This document shows, piece after piece, positions 52,545-61,945 of a DNA stretch of 64,000 nucleotides (position 1 is the stretch's first letter; every line of letters starts with the position of its first letter). Source of the DNA: CAUTNA01 sp964371145. GTDB taxonomy: Bacteria; Pseudomonadota; Alphaproteobacteria; Rs-D84. The stretch covers positions 1-64,000 of the forward strand of contig CAYJKO010000002.1 in NCBI GenBank assembly GCA_964371145.1. The letters are read 5' to 3'. Made by a program: the position numbers and the translations under genes. A model generated the notes under the pieces. The model ran no database searches, was not told where the DNA came from, and worked only from the letters and a program-made list of their open reading frames with translations.

Positions 52545-52553
52545 ATTATATCA
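52545..52553 (-). promoter_or_regulatory. Extended -10 (TGATATAAT) giving a leaderless ftsK mRNA
   Basis: The motif ends 7 bases before the ATG and no Shine-Dalgarno can fit, the same geometry as at 26480. Confidence 0.65.
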
Positions 52554-52573
52554 TAAAATCTTTATAAAAAAAA

Positions 52574-53233
52574 TTATCTTTTGCAAAAAAAGCTTTTAAC
52601 CAAATCCGCGATAACCAACCCCAAAAATGCACCCAATAAAACGTCACTTGGGAAATGATAACCGGACAAAACACGTGATAGACCGATAAAAATTGCAACG
52701 GTCCACGTATATGGCTTTAATTTTGGATACAGCATTCCAATCATAACCAACCCTGCAAAAGATACGATTGCATGACCCGACGGCATAGAATGAAACCCCC
52801 AAGAATTAACAAAAGGATTATATCCCGTCTGTCCCAATGCTTCGAAAAAAACCGGTCTTTGGCGACCTATTCCAAATTTCAAAACATACCCGATTAAAGA
52901 CGCCATAAACACAGATATAAAAACCAAAGCGCCTTTATTTTTTGATATATGTTTTTTCAAATTTTTATATTTTAAATTCGATAATAAAGATTTTTTTGAT
53001 TTCATTAACATCTTTATAAAACCCGCCCCTGCCCAAATTGCAGTGACAAATAACCAAACCTTTGGATCGAAAATATGTTCCAAAACATTCCATGATTCTA
53101 AATCGAAATTATAAGAATGAGATATAAAAAAAACATCAAACCAAGACATACAAAAAACAATTAAGACGGCCGTTATCAACGCACCCACCAACAACCATTT
53201 CCATTTTATAGAATTATCTTTTTTTAAAAACAT
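52574..53233 (-). CDS. PAP2-family membrane phosphatase
   Basis: 219 aa with about five membrane segments and the three PAP2 signature motifs: KFGIGRQRP, PSGHA and SRVLSGYHFPSD. Candidate substrates are undecaprenyl pyrophosphate, phosphatidic acid or lipid A phosphates; the motifs do not decide. It directly follows the S41-like gene, with its start one base past that stop. Confidence 0.9.
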   Translation of the reverse strand: MFLKKDNSIKWKWLLVGALITAVLIVFCMSWFDVFFISHSYNFDLESWNVLEHIFDPKVWLFVTAIWAGAGFIKMLMKSKKSLLSNLKYKNLKKHISKNKGALVFISVFMASLIGYVLKFGIGRQRPVFFEALGQTGYNPFVNSWGFHSMPSGHAIVSFAGLVMIGMLYPKLKPYTWTVAIFIGLSRVLSGYHFPSDVLLGAFLGLVIADLVKSFFCKR

Positions 53234-53234
53234 A

Positions 53235-54737
53235 TTAATTATCCATTAATTTTTCATACAAAGACGTATTGCTTAAAACTTTAACAGACACAGCCATCGC
53301 GACCGCATCTTCTTCTGAACCGTCGACGATAACGGGACATCCTTGTCTGATTTTATTAACGTCGATTTCGGTGATTTTATTAAAATCAGTTATATTAAAA
53401 TCATCATTTACAACGTTCAAGAAAAAAGCACCTTGTTGTTCTGAATTTCTGATATTTGATAAACAAACCAATGGATATACTCCGCGCCCATCGATTGTGT
53501 TCCCATTACCCGTTTTAACAATTTTATTTAATAATTCCAACATTCCGCCATTTTTTAAATCTATTAATGTTGCGATACGTGCATTACCCGCGGTCGGCGT
53601 TCCAATTAATAAACCACGATTATTTTCATATAGCGCGGCAGCCAAAGCCTCGGCTGTACCTTTTGTTGTATTTGAAACCAACACAACCATATTTGCATTT
53701 GTTCTTTTATCTGCGCCTGGTAAAACTTCTGTTTCTGCTTTGGCGGCCTCGACTATTCTTAAAACTGGCACTTGTCCCAAAAACAATCCCGCCATTTTTG
53801 CCATGGCAGTTTCAGAATTCCCAGACGATGCGCGCAAATCCAATATGATACCAGAAACATTATCACCATACATATCAATTGCATCCGTTACAATAGATAC
53901 CGCATCATCGGTTAAATTATGGACAATTATTTCCAATAAATCATTTTGACCATTTGTTGAATTTCGATATACAACATCTGCGTCTGACAAAACAATTGTT
54001 GCGCGACGCAATACAACATCTTTGTTACCAGACGGTGTTAATAATTTTAATTTCAAAGTACCTGAATTAAATCCAGAAAAAGAATTTTCCATATCAAAAA
54101 TTCTTTGCCCGTTCACGGTTGTGATTAAATCATTTTCTTTTATTCCCGACAAGTCCGCGGGCGAGTCTTTATAAACCCCCGTCACGCGGAAATTTCCGCG
54201 TTCATCGATGGCGCCATCTAAACCGACGCTGGTTAAAATTCTGCCATCTTCTTCTATTTGCGCACGTTTAGAATAAACATATTTACCATTTTCATCCAAT
54301 CCGCGAATTAATGCATCGACCGCGATTTGATAAGTTTGGCTTTGTGATTGTTGCGCAAATTCTGGAATTTGTTCTTTTAATTTTACGATTAACGCAGTTG
54401 TAATTTCTGCAAATTGTTCCCAATCTTTGGGTTGTGGTGTTGGATAATTTGCGATAATTTCGTCATCCCAAACCAAAACAATGCGATTTTCGGTTGCGGC
54501 AATATGAGCCGATTGATGAATTTTTTCCAAATTTTCAATTGCTATATTTGGTGTTTTCCCACCCCAGCTGACACCGTCCAATTTTTGATAAATATCGGTA
54601 AAGTTTTCAATAGATTCATTTATATTGAATCCCATCAGAACACTGTCTTCTGCTTCAAAAATTTGAAAAGAATAAGAGGATGACAAACCCAAAAACATAG
54701 CCAGAAACATCGTTCCAAAACATTTAATTATTTTCAT
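53235..54737 (-). CDS. S41 (CtpA-type) protease homologue lacking the catalytic Ser and Lys
   Basis: 500 aa with a signal peptide and a PDZ domain (GVYKDSPADLSGIKENDLIT, about 187-206). The S41 core is recognisable: IILDLRASSGNSETAMAKMA (297-316) and VVLVSNTTKGTAEALAAALY then GLLIGTPTAGNARIATLID. In active CtpA the segment reads SASASE and TFGKG; here it reads KGTAE and TAGNA, so the serine is G360 and the lysine is N385. It is therefore probably inactive as a protease and may act as a peptide-binding scaffold. It is co-transcribed with the PAP2 phosphatase. Confidence 0.82.
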   Translation of the reverse strand: MKIIKCFGTMFLAMFLGLSSSYSFQIFEAEDSVLMGFNINESIENFTDIYQKLDGVSWGGKTPNIAIENLEKIHQSAHIAATENRIVLVWDDEIIANYPTPQPKDWEQFAEITTALIVKLKEQIPEFAQQSQSQTYQIAVDALIRGLDENGKYVYSKRAQIEEDGRILTSVGLDGAIDERGNFRVTGVYKDSPADLSGIKENDLITTVNGQRIFDMENSFSGFNSGTLKLKLLTPSGNKDVVLRRATIVLSDADVVYRNSTNGQNDLLEIIVHNLTDDAVSIVTDAIDMYGDNVSGIILDLRASSGNSETAMAKMAGLFLGQVPVLRIVEAAKAETEVLPGADKRTNANMVVLVSNTTKGTAEALAAALYENNRGLLIGTPTAGNARIATLIDLKNGGMLELLNKIVKTGNGNTIDGRGVYPLVCLSNIRNSEQQGAFFLNVVNDDFNITDFNKITEIDVNKIRQGCPVIVDGSEEDAVAMAVSVKVLSNTSLYEKLMDN

Positions 54738-54768
54738 TTTTCATCCTCTCTTGTTTTTTTATTTTATA

Positions 54769-55635
54769 TTATTTTACATCCGATTCACGTAAATTGAAAT
54801 GATACAAAATAACATTAGATATATAAATACTGGTCATTGTTCCCATCACAACAGCAAAAGTCATAGCAATTGCAAAATCTTGTAACATTGTGCCACCAAA
54901 GAAATATAATCCGATTAATGCAACAATTGTTGAAACAGACGTCATAATTGTACGACGGAACATTTCATTCACAGACAAATCAATCAAATCTGTCATAGGC
55001 ATTTTATGGTATTTTTTTATATTTTCTTCAATTCTGTCGTAATTCACAACTTTGTCATTAATAGAATATCCAACCCCCATTAATAACACGGCAATGGACG
55101 CTTGGTTAAATTCTAATCCCATAAGAGAAAAGAATCCGAACATCAAAACAAAGTCCAAAATCAAAGACACGAATGAACCAACCGCATATCCACCTTTATA
55201 ACGAATCCAAATATAAACAGCCATCAATATAAAAGACATCAATACGGCGAAAATTCCACCACGTACCAATTCGGACCCAATTTTTGGACCTACGATTTGC
55301 ACTTGTTCATATTTTACTTTTTCGCCCAAGATTTGTTTTATTTCGGCAACTTTCACATTTTGTTGTTCATCCGTTGAATTTTTTGGCAACCCAACGCGTA
55401 TTAAAACAGAATTTCCATCAACTGCTTGTAATTCAGGCGAGAATTGTTTTAAATCGACACGCATTTTATCAATGGTATATGTATCAATTTGCGGTTTAAC
55501 TTCCATAGAAATACCACCGATAAAATCAATACCGAAATTCAAGCCGCGCGTCAACAGCGACACAACCGACAATATAACCAAAATACTGGAAACCCAATAA
55601 GACAGTTTGCGAAATTTCATAAATTTAAGTTTCAT
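54769..55635 (-). CDS. secF: Protein translocase subunit SecF
   Basis: Inner-membrane protein that pulls proteins through SecYEG from the periplasmic side using proton flow. 288 aa with RKLSYWVSSILVILS, FGIDFIGGISMEV, a P1-like domain, and VGYSINDKVVNYDRIEENI with the conserved Asp/Arg, followed by late membrane segments. AGGAG precedes the start; secD is 18 bases upstream. Confidence 0.95.
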   Translation of the reverse strand: MKLKFMKFRKLSYWVSSILVILSVVSLLTRGLNFGIDFIGGISMEVKPQIDTYTIDKMRVDLKQFSPELQAVDGNSVLIRVGLPKNSTDEQQNVKVAEIKQILGEKVKYEQVQIVGPKIGSELVRGGIFAVLMSFILMAVYIWIRYKGGYAVGSFVSLILDFVLMFGFFSLMGLEFNQASIAVLLMGVGYSINDKVVNYDRIEENIKKYHKMPMTDLIDLSVNEMFRRTIMTSVSTIVALIGLYFFGGTMLQDFAIAMTFAVVMGTMTSIYISNVILYHFNLRESDVK

Positions 55636-55653
55636 ATTTTTATCTCCTGACTT

Positions 55654-57204
55654 TTAATTAAAACCGACTGTTTTATTTTTGTTTTTCATATACCAATCGA
55701 TAATAACTTTTGACAAACACAAACATGTGAACAAAGTCGTAATTACACCAATAGATAAAGTTACAGCAAATCCACGGATTGGTCCTGCTCCGAATTGGAA
55801 CAAAATCAAAGAACAAATTAAATTTGTTAAATTTCCGTCTAATACCGCTTTCATAGATTTATTGAATCCCACATCAACTGCGCGTGCGGTTGGAACACCT
55901 GCACGGATTTCATCACGGATTCTTTCATACGGCAAGATATTAGCGTCCACCGCCATACCCAAAGTCAAAACAATACCTGCAATACCTGGCAATGTTAATG
56001 TTGCGCCCAGAAAAGCTGATACACCGATAATCATTAATAAATTAACAACCAAAACGACATTTGCAAACAATCCAAATCTGCGATAGAAAATCATCATGAA
56101 AGCCATAACGAAAATCAATCCTAAAATCGCACCGATTTTACCGGCTGCAATAGCGTCCGCACCCAATCCCGCACCAACGGTTCTTTCTTCTATCACAGAC
56201 AATGGCGCAGGCAAAGCGCCTGAACGCAACAACACGGCTAAATCTTTTGCAGATTCCAAAGTAAACCCACCAGATATTTGACCACGGCCACCTGGAATCG
56301 GTTCATTGATTCTTGGCGCAGATAAAACTTTGCCGTCCAAAACAATTGCGAAACGTTCATTCACGTGTTTTGTTGTTAATCTTGAAAATTGACGTGCGCC
56401 TGTTGTATCAAAAACAGTTGTCACAACCGGCATATTATTTTGATCAAAGTCAGCTTGGGAATCTTTCAAAGATTCGCCCGACACTTCTACTCTGTCGTAC
56501 ACAGCAACAGTTTGCATTGGCGAATCTGTATAAGGCAAAAATTTTGTGCCGGCCGGTGCATTACCCGTCATTAATTGTTCTTGTGTAATATTTTCATTCA
56601 CAAGATGAAAAGACATTTTTGCAGTTTGACCGATTAAATCTTTGATTTTTTCAGGATTGTCGACACCCGGCAATTGAATTAAAATATATTTTCCGCCCTG
56701 TGATTGAATGGACGGATCTTTTGTTCCCAACGCATCAATACGACTGCGAACGATTTCAATACTGCGGTTTAATGCGTCTGCCGTCATTATTTCTTTTTGT
56801 TTATCTGAATATGACAATGTTACAACGCTGCCGTTTGAATCTATATCAACGCCTTCGCCTAATTCTGAACGCAAACGTCCCATAGCGTCCGTAACTTCAT
56901 CTGAATTACGAACAGTGAAAGATACGCGTCCTTCTGTTTCGGATAACCCTGAAAAACGAATTACGCCTTTTTCACGATTAACCAAAGCCGTTCTAACTGA
57001 ATCATATAATTGAACACCTTTTTCTTCAATCATAGCGTCTGCATCAACTTCTAATAATAATTGAGCCCCGCCCTTTAAATCCAACCCCAAAGGCACTGGT
57101 TCTATCCAACTTGGTAAATATTGGGATGAAGAAGAAATCAATGTTGGCAAAGACAACACAATACCAAACAAAGCAACTGAAATAATAACAAGCTTTTTAA
57201 ACAT
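55654..57204 (-). CDS. secD: Protein translocase subunit SecD
   Basis: 516 aa. PVPLGLDLKGGAQLLLEVD near the start, ALGTKDPSIQSQGGKYILIQ, PGVDNPEKIKDLIG and IAGIVLTLGMAVDANILPYERIRDEI in the RND-type membrane region are all conserved. Its partner SecF follows and YajC lies just upstream, giving the usual yajC-secD-secF order. Confidence 0.96.
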   Translation of the reverse strand: MFKKLVIISVALFGIVLSLPTLISSSSQYLPSWIEPVPLGLDLKGGAQLLLEVDADAMIEEKGVQLYDSVRTALVNREKGVIRFSGLSETEGRVSFTVRNSDEVTDAMGRLRSELGEGVDIDSNGSVVTLSYSDKQKEIMTADALNRSIEIVRSRIDALGTKDPSIQSQGGKYILIQLPGVDNPEKIKDLIGQTAKMSFHLVNENITQEQLMTGNAPAGTKFLPYTDSPMQTVAVYDRVEVSGESLKDSQADFDQNNMPVVTTVFDTTGARQFSRLTTKHVNERFAIVLDGKVLSAPRINEPIPGGRGQISGGFTLESAKDLAVLLRSGALPAPLSVIEERTVGAGLGADAIAAGKIGAILGLIFVMAFMMIFYRRFGLFANVVLVVNLLMIIGVSAFLGATLTLPGIAGIVLTLGMAVDANILPYERIRDEIRAGVPTARAVDVGFNKSMKAVLDGNLTNLICSLILFQFGAGPIRGFAVTLSIGVITTLFTCLCLSKVIIDWYMKNKNKTVGFN

Positions 57205-57217
57205 AACTTTTCGCCTT

Positions 57218-57514
57218 TTAATTTAAACCTGCAACTGCATTTTTATTAACTTCGATAACGACGCCTTTTGATATTTCGATTTCAAAAGAATTTTCTTTTA
57301 CAGATTTGATAGTACCATAAATACCTGCGGCCATTACACGGCTGCCGACTTTTAAAGAATCTATCATTTTTTTGTATTCTGTCATACGTTTTTTATTTGG
57401 TCGTATCATAAAGAAATATACAATTGCCAACATAACGCCAACGAATATCATATTTTCTAAAAAAGCACCCTGTTGCATTGTGTTTGCGGCTGCATTTGCT
57501 GTTTCTGGATTCAT
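57218..57514 (-). CDS. yajC: Preprotein translocase accessory protein YajC
   Basis: 98 aa with one membrane helix (about 23-40, IFVGVMLAIVYFFMI) followed by RPNKKRMTEYKKMIDSLKVGSRVMAAGI, the family signature, and a small beta domain. AGGAGATAAAAG precedes the start. First gene of the secDF unit. Confidence 0.94.
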   Translation of the reverse strand: MNPETANAAANTMQQGAFLENMIFVGVMLAIVYFFMIRPNKKRMTEYKKMIDSLKVGSRVMAAGIYGTIKSVKENSFEIEISKGVVIEVNKNAVAGLN

Positions 57515-57598
57515 CTTTTATCTCCTGTATTTGTTATACAAAAAAGAATAGTAAAAAAAACCTGGTCTGTAAAGAAAAAAGATTGAATTTGGATGGGG

Positions 57599-59320
57599 TT
57601 AAATACGTTCAAACATATTGTCTAAATCACACATTGGAATAATTTTATAAACGGGGCGCCCATGATTACATTGTCCGGCGCGTTCCATATTTTCAACTCG
57701 GCGCAACAAAGCATCCATTTGATTCATATCCAACTTTTGCCCAGAACGTACGGAATGATGGCATGCATAATTTGCCAATTTTAAATGTAATTTTTCTTGC
57801 AACGCAGAAGAATGGCCGTATACGGCAACTTCTTCTGCAATCATATGCATTAATTTATCCCAATCTAAATCCCAATCTGCGGGTTTTTCAAATACAGCCA
57901 AAGCAGACTCTCCGAATCTATCAACCAATACTCCGCATGACTTTAATTCGTTTGCTATTTCCATAACTGCATCCAATTTTTCGGCGCGCATATTTATAAC
58001 AATTGGCGTCAAAAGCGGTTGGATTTTTATAGTTTTGTTACGCAAAGATTCGTACACTATTCTTTCGTGCGCCGCGTGTTGGTCGACAATAATTAAACCC
58101 GCGTTATTTTGTGCCAAAATATATTTATTTCCATATTGCCCGATGACGTAACCCAATGGATAATCTTGTGATTGCACGATCGGTTTTTCTGGCGCATCTT
58201 GGACAAAAGAATTTGGAACATCGAACTTTCTTTCAAACAAAGCATCCATTGTGACAGAATCCGAATTATTTGAATTAAACACAAAATTATTCGGCGCTAA
58301 TTCTTTAACAGGAATTCTATTTACAAAATCATTGTTAATTGTCTGATTCAAAGGCACGGCCAGCGCATCACGCAAAACACGTATAATGAAACCACGAACG
58401 CGTGACGGTTCTAAAAAATGCACATCTGTTTTTGCGGGCGACACATTAACGTCGACCTCGGCTTGCGGGACCGTTAAATATAATGCGCATATTGGAAATT
58501 CACGCGCGCTCATAACATCCATGTATGCCGCACGCAATGCCCCCACCAAAACTTTGTCTTTTGCAACGCGTCCATTTACAAATAAATATTGATCAACAGA
58601 AGACGCGCGACGCATAGTCGGTTTTGAAATATATCCCGACAAAGACAAGGCACCGGACGAATTTGATATGTTTGAAATTTCTATTAAATTGTCACGTACA
58701 TCCGTCCCCACAACAGATATAATTCTGTCATATAAACTTTGATCTTTTTCAAAGCGCCATTTATTATTTAAAACAAATCCGACATCTCCGCGCGACATAG
58801 CCAATTTTTTTACCACATCCACAATTGCCATCATTTCTGCCCGGTCTGAACGCAGGAATTTAAGGCGCGCAGGCGTTTTCGCAAATAAATTACGCACCTT
58901 TATTCTGGTGCCGCTGTTCCAAGCCGACGGTTTAATTTCACCGGACGCGCAATCTAAACTCCAACCATTTGGATCTGCGCCGTTATATGTGTCTATTGTC
59001 ATATCGGACACAGATGCAATTGACGGTAATGCTTCGCCGCGGAATCCCATAAAATTAATATTTAACAAATCGTCTGTCGGTAATTTAGATGTTGCGTGTC
59101 GGGTAACAGATTTCTTTAAATCTGAAGCATTCATTCCCGCACCATTATCTATGATACTGATTTCTGTGCGACCGCCATCTATTACATCTATGACAATTTG
59201 AGTTGCGCCCGCATCCAATGAATTTTCCACCAATTCCTTAACAACGCTGGCGGGTCTTTCGACTACTTCGCCTGCTGCTATTTGATTTATAAGGTTATCG
59301 GGAAGAATTCGTATAGCCAT
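57599..59320 (-). CDS. mutL: DNA mismatch repair protein MutL with endonuclease motif
   Basis: 573 aa. GHKL ATPase motifs are VKELVENSLDAGA, DNGAGM and GFRGEALPSI. The C-terminus has DQHAAHERIVYE, matching DQHA(x)2E(x)4E, the metal-binding endonuclease motif, and CNHGRP near the end. It should nick DNA, as MutL does in bacteria without MutH. It starts 3 bases after greA. Confidence 0.95.
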   Translation of the reverse strand: MAIRILPDNLINQIAAGEVVERPASVVKELVENSLDAGATQIVIDVIDGGRTEISIIDNGAGMNASDLKKSVTRHATSKLPTDDLLNINFMGFRGEALPSIASVSDMTIDTYNGADPNGWSLDCASGEIKPSAWNSGTRIKVRNLFAKTPARLKFLRSDRAEMMAIVDVVKKLAMSRGDVGFVLNNKWRFEKDQSLYDRIISVVGTDVRDNLIEISNISNSSGALSLSGYISKPTMRRASSVDQYLFVNGRVAKDKVLVGALRAAYMDVMSAREFPICALYLTVPQAEVDVNVSPAKTDVHFLEPSRVRGFIIRVLRDALAVPLNQTINNDFVNRIPVKELAPNNFVFNSNNSDSVTMDALFERKFDVPNSFVQDAPEKPIVQSQDYPLGYVIGQYGNKYILAQNNAGLIIVDQHAAHERIVYESLRNKTIKIQPLLTPIVINMRAEKLDAVMEIANELKSCGVLVDRFGESALAVFEKPADWDLDWDKLMHMIAEEVAVYGHSSALQEKLHLKLANYACHHSVRSGQKLDMNQMDALLRRVENMERAGQCNHGRPVYKIIPMCDLDNMFERI

Positions 59321-59323
59321 AAT

Positions 59324-59794
59324 TTAATCTTTAAACTTTACTTCTAATATTTCATATTCGCGTGAACCGGACGGCAAATTAACAGTGCAATAATCCCCAA
59401 CACATTTACCAATCATAGCGCGCCCAACGGGTGACGTACATGCAATCACGGTTTTCCCATCCGATTCTATATCTGACAATATTCTGCATTCTAATTTGTT
59501 GCCATCATCATCTTCTGCAACAACGCGAGCGCCGAACACAACGCGATCACCGGTTAAAGAATCCGTATCAATTACATTTGCGTTTTTTACAACTTCTTCT
59601 AAAAATTTAATTCTTTTATCGATCGACACCTGTTTTTCTTTTGCGGCACTGTAATCAGCATTTTCAGACAAATCCCCCAAAGAACGCGCCCATTGCACGA
59701 CTTTTAAAATATCTGGTCTGTCAATTTCTTTTAATTGTTTTAATTCTTTCAACACAGCATCGAATCCGTGTCTGGATATAGGTTTTTTATCCAT
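59324..59794 (-). CDS. greA: Transcription elongation factor GreA
   Basis: 156 aa, usual length. It rescues backtracked RNA polymerase by stimulating transcript cleavage. The N-terminal coiled coil carries WARSLGDLSENADYSAAKE, with the acidic tip, and the C-terminal FKBP-like domain has VACTSPVGRAMIGKCVGDYC. AAGGAAT precedes the start. Confidence 0.95.
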   Translation of the reverse strand: MDKKPISRHGFDAVLKELKQLKEIDRPDILKVVQWARSLGDLSENADYSAAKEKQVSIDKRIKFLEEVVKNANVIDTDSLTGDRVVFGARVVAEDDDGNKLECRILSDIESDGKTVIACTSPVGRAMIGKCVGDYCTVNLPSGSREYEILEVKFKD

Positions 59795-59859
59795 TTTTAT
59801 TCCTTTTATCTTTTTTTAATAGTATTCATTTTAATTTTGCAATTGTCAAATGAACAATA

Positions 59860-59865
59860 TATAAT
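59860..59865 (+). promoter_or_regulatory. -10 element close to the lptF start
   Basis: TATAAT ends 9 bases before the ATG, predicting a nearly leaderless mRNA. A TTTGCA 18 bases upstream is a possible -35. Confidence 0.5.
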
Positions 59866-59874
59866 TAAGAAATT

Positions 59875-60933
59875 ATGTTTAAAACAAAAATATTAACAAG
59901 ATTTTTAATAACCAGATTTCTATCAGGCGTCGCAACCGTCATGCTGACGATATGTGGTATCATATTCACAATTACGTTCGTTGAAAGAATTCAACATAAT
60001 CCGACTATGTTATCTGCGATTATGGATTCTTGGGTACGTTTATTAGAATATGTCCCACTGTTTTTACCATTGGCAATATTTATGGGAACTTTGTTTACAT
60101 CATACCGTCTGACAAAATCTACCGAAAGCATCATAATTTCCAGCGGAGGCCTGTCCCCTTTTCAATCGGCGCGCCCATTTTTAATCGCAGCCGCATTAAT
60201 CGGCGTGTTTACAACAACAATTGTTAACCCGTACACCATCGGTGCATCTAATAAAATTATTACGGCAGACAATTTAAAATTGATTGATAAAAAAATCTGG
60301 ATTCGCGAATCGGGCACAGAAACATCTATTACATTGTCCGCAGAAGATGTTTTGGTAAAAGACGATTCAATTATATTTGAAAATTCTATTTTATTTAAAC
60401 AAGACAAACAGACCGGCAAAATAGAAAGAATAGAATCCGAATATGTCAATTTATCAAAAGACGGATTATCATCACAAAATGCTAAAATATTTGATTCAGA
60501 CGGTTTGAAAAAAACTGGTTCTTGGTCGACTAATACATTATTGAATCACAAAACTGTTTTGGACAGATACATACAACCAGATCAAATTTCTTTTTGGGAA
60601 TTACCAAAATTTATATCAAAAATGTCTGCCGTTGGGATTCCGACTCGCGCACACTTAATACAATATTGGACGTTATTGTTTTTGCCATTAACATTAATAG
60701 CCATGACTTTTCTTGGGGTTGCTTTTTCCCAAACTAAACAACGACGCAATTACAGTTTTGGATTAAAATTTGGATCGGGTGTTATTGTGTGTTTTGGTTT
60801 ATATTTTATTATAAATTTATTTAACGCATTGGGTGCAACGGGTGCGTTGCCGGCATTATTGGCGGTAATTGCTCCACCTTTGATTATAATAGCCATAGCC
60901 GGCGTATCGATAATCACAATGGACAACATTTAA
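59875..60933 (+). CDS. lptF: LPS export permease, LptF/LptG family
   Basis: 352 aa with six membrane segments split by a periplasmic domain: three N-terminal helices with LPLAIFMGTLFTSYRLTKSTE and FTTTIVNPYTIGASNK, then FWELPKFISKM, LTLIAMTFLGVAFSQTKQRRN, and a C-terminal pair. Inner-membrane part of the LptB2FG extractor. LptF and LptG are hard to tell apart; the second gene is not next to it. No Shine-Dalgarno. Confidence 0.88.
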   Translation: MFKTKILTRFLITRFLSGVATVMLTICGIIFTITFVERIQHNPTMLSAIMDSWVRLLEYVPLFLPLAIFMGTLFTSYRLTKSTESIIISSGGLSPFQSARPFLIAAALIGVFTTTIVNPYTIGASNKIITADNLKLIDKKIWIRESGTETSITLSAEDVLVKDDSIIFENSILFKQDKQTGKIERIESEYVNLSKDGLSSQNAKIFDSDGLKKTGSWSTNTLLNHKTVLDRYIQPDQISFWELPKFISKMSAVGIPTRAHLIQYWTLLFLPLTLIAMTFLGVAFSQTKQRRNYSFGLKFGSGVIVCFGLYFIINLFNALGATGALPALLAVIAPPLIIIAIAGVSIITMDNI

Positions 60934-60950
60934 TAAAAAAGGAAACAGAT

Positions 60951-61082
60951 ATGCCAATACATAAAAAGAAAAAATTAAATTCTAAAAAAATCATATTTTA
61001 TGCAATTGCTGCTTTGATTATAATATTGATGTTTATTACATTTCCAGCCAGCCAAACCATTGTTGAAACTCAATTAATATAA
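60951..61082 (+). CDS. Small membrane protein of unknown function, 43 aa
   Basis: Below the usual cut-off. AAGGAAACAGAT precedes the ATG; a Lys-rich start (MPIHKKKKLNSKK) leads to one hydrophobic helix (IIFYAIAALIIILMFITF). The stop shares one base with the xerD start (TAATG), so it is coupled to xerD. No family recognised. Confidence 0.65.
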   Translation: MPIHKKKKLNSKKIIFYAIAALIIILMFITFPASQTIVETQLI

Positions 61083-61945
61083 TGAATTATATAAACATAT
61101 ATCTTGAATCATTGTCGGCAGAAAAAGGCCGCAGCCTGAAAACGCTGGAAAGTTATAACAGCGATTTATCGCACGCATCAGATATGCTGGGTGATTTAAC
61201 ACAAATTAACGACAAACAATTACAAGATTATATATCATCTCTTCCGATTAACGCATCGTCCGCTGCACGCAAAGCCAGCGCATTAAGAGGATTTTATAAA
61301 TTTTTAATGATGGAAAAAATCATTCAAAAAAATCCTGCAAAATCGTTGGAAATTCCAAAACGCCAAAAATCTTTACCGAAATTTTTATCGTTCGACGAAA
61401 TTGAATTATTAATATCATCGGCCGGGGACATAAAAAATTCCTTGCGACTGCGCGCCATGATAGAATTATTATATGCATCCGGACTGCGAGTTTCTGAATT
61501 ATGTTCGTTACCGAAATCCGGTGTATTGGGTGATAAATTATTAATCCGAGGCAAAGGCGCAAAAGAAAGATTAATCCCTATGCATGATGCTGCACAAATT
61601 GCATTGGCAAAATGGTTGGATACGATGGGCGATAAAAAAAATACATCTAAATTTGTATTTCCTTCTAATTCTAAATCCGGATATATTACGCGCGACGGTT
61701 TTTTCAAAATATTAAAAAAATGTGCGATTTTGGCCGGCATAAACCCAGACCGCGTCAGTCCCCACGTATTACGCCATTCATTTGCATCACACTTGCTGGC
61801 GGGTGGCGCAAATTTACGCAGCATACAAACAATGCTGGGGCACGAAGACATTTCTACAACACAAATTTACACACACGTATTGCCTGAAAAATTACAAGAA
61901 ACAGTGCAAGAACATCACCCATTATCCAAAGGTATAACAAAATGA
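61082..61945 (+). CDS. xerD: Tyrosine recombinase XerD (or XerC)
   Basis: Resolves chromosome dimers at dif with its partner, under FtsK control. 287 aa. The N-terminal SAM-like domain begins MNYINIYLESLSAEKGRSLK, and the catalytic domain has ASGLRVSELCSLP with the first Arg, RGKGAKERLIPM, HVLRHSFASHLLAGGANLR and LGHEDISTTQIYTH with the nucleophile Tyr. XerC is possible. Its TGA stop overlaps the next gene's start. Confidence 0.9.
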   Translation: MNYINIYLESLSAEKGRSLKTLESYNSDLSHASDMLGDLTQINDKQLQDYISSLPINASSAARKASALRGFYKFLMMEKIIQKNPAKSLEIPKRQKSLPKFLSFDEIELLISSAGDIKNSLRLRAMIELLYASGLRVSELCSLPKSGVLGDKLLIRGKGAKERLIPMHDAAQIALAKWLDTMGDKKNTSKFVFPSNSKSGYITRDGFFKILKKCAILAGINPDRVSPHVLRHSFASHLLAGGANLRSIQTMLGHEDISTTQIYTHVLPEKLQETVQEHHPLSKGITK

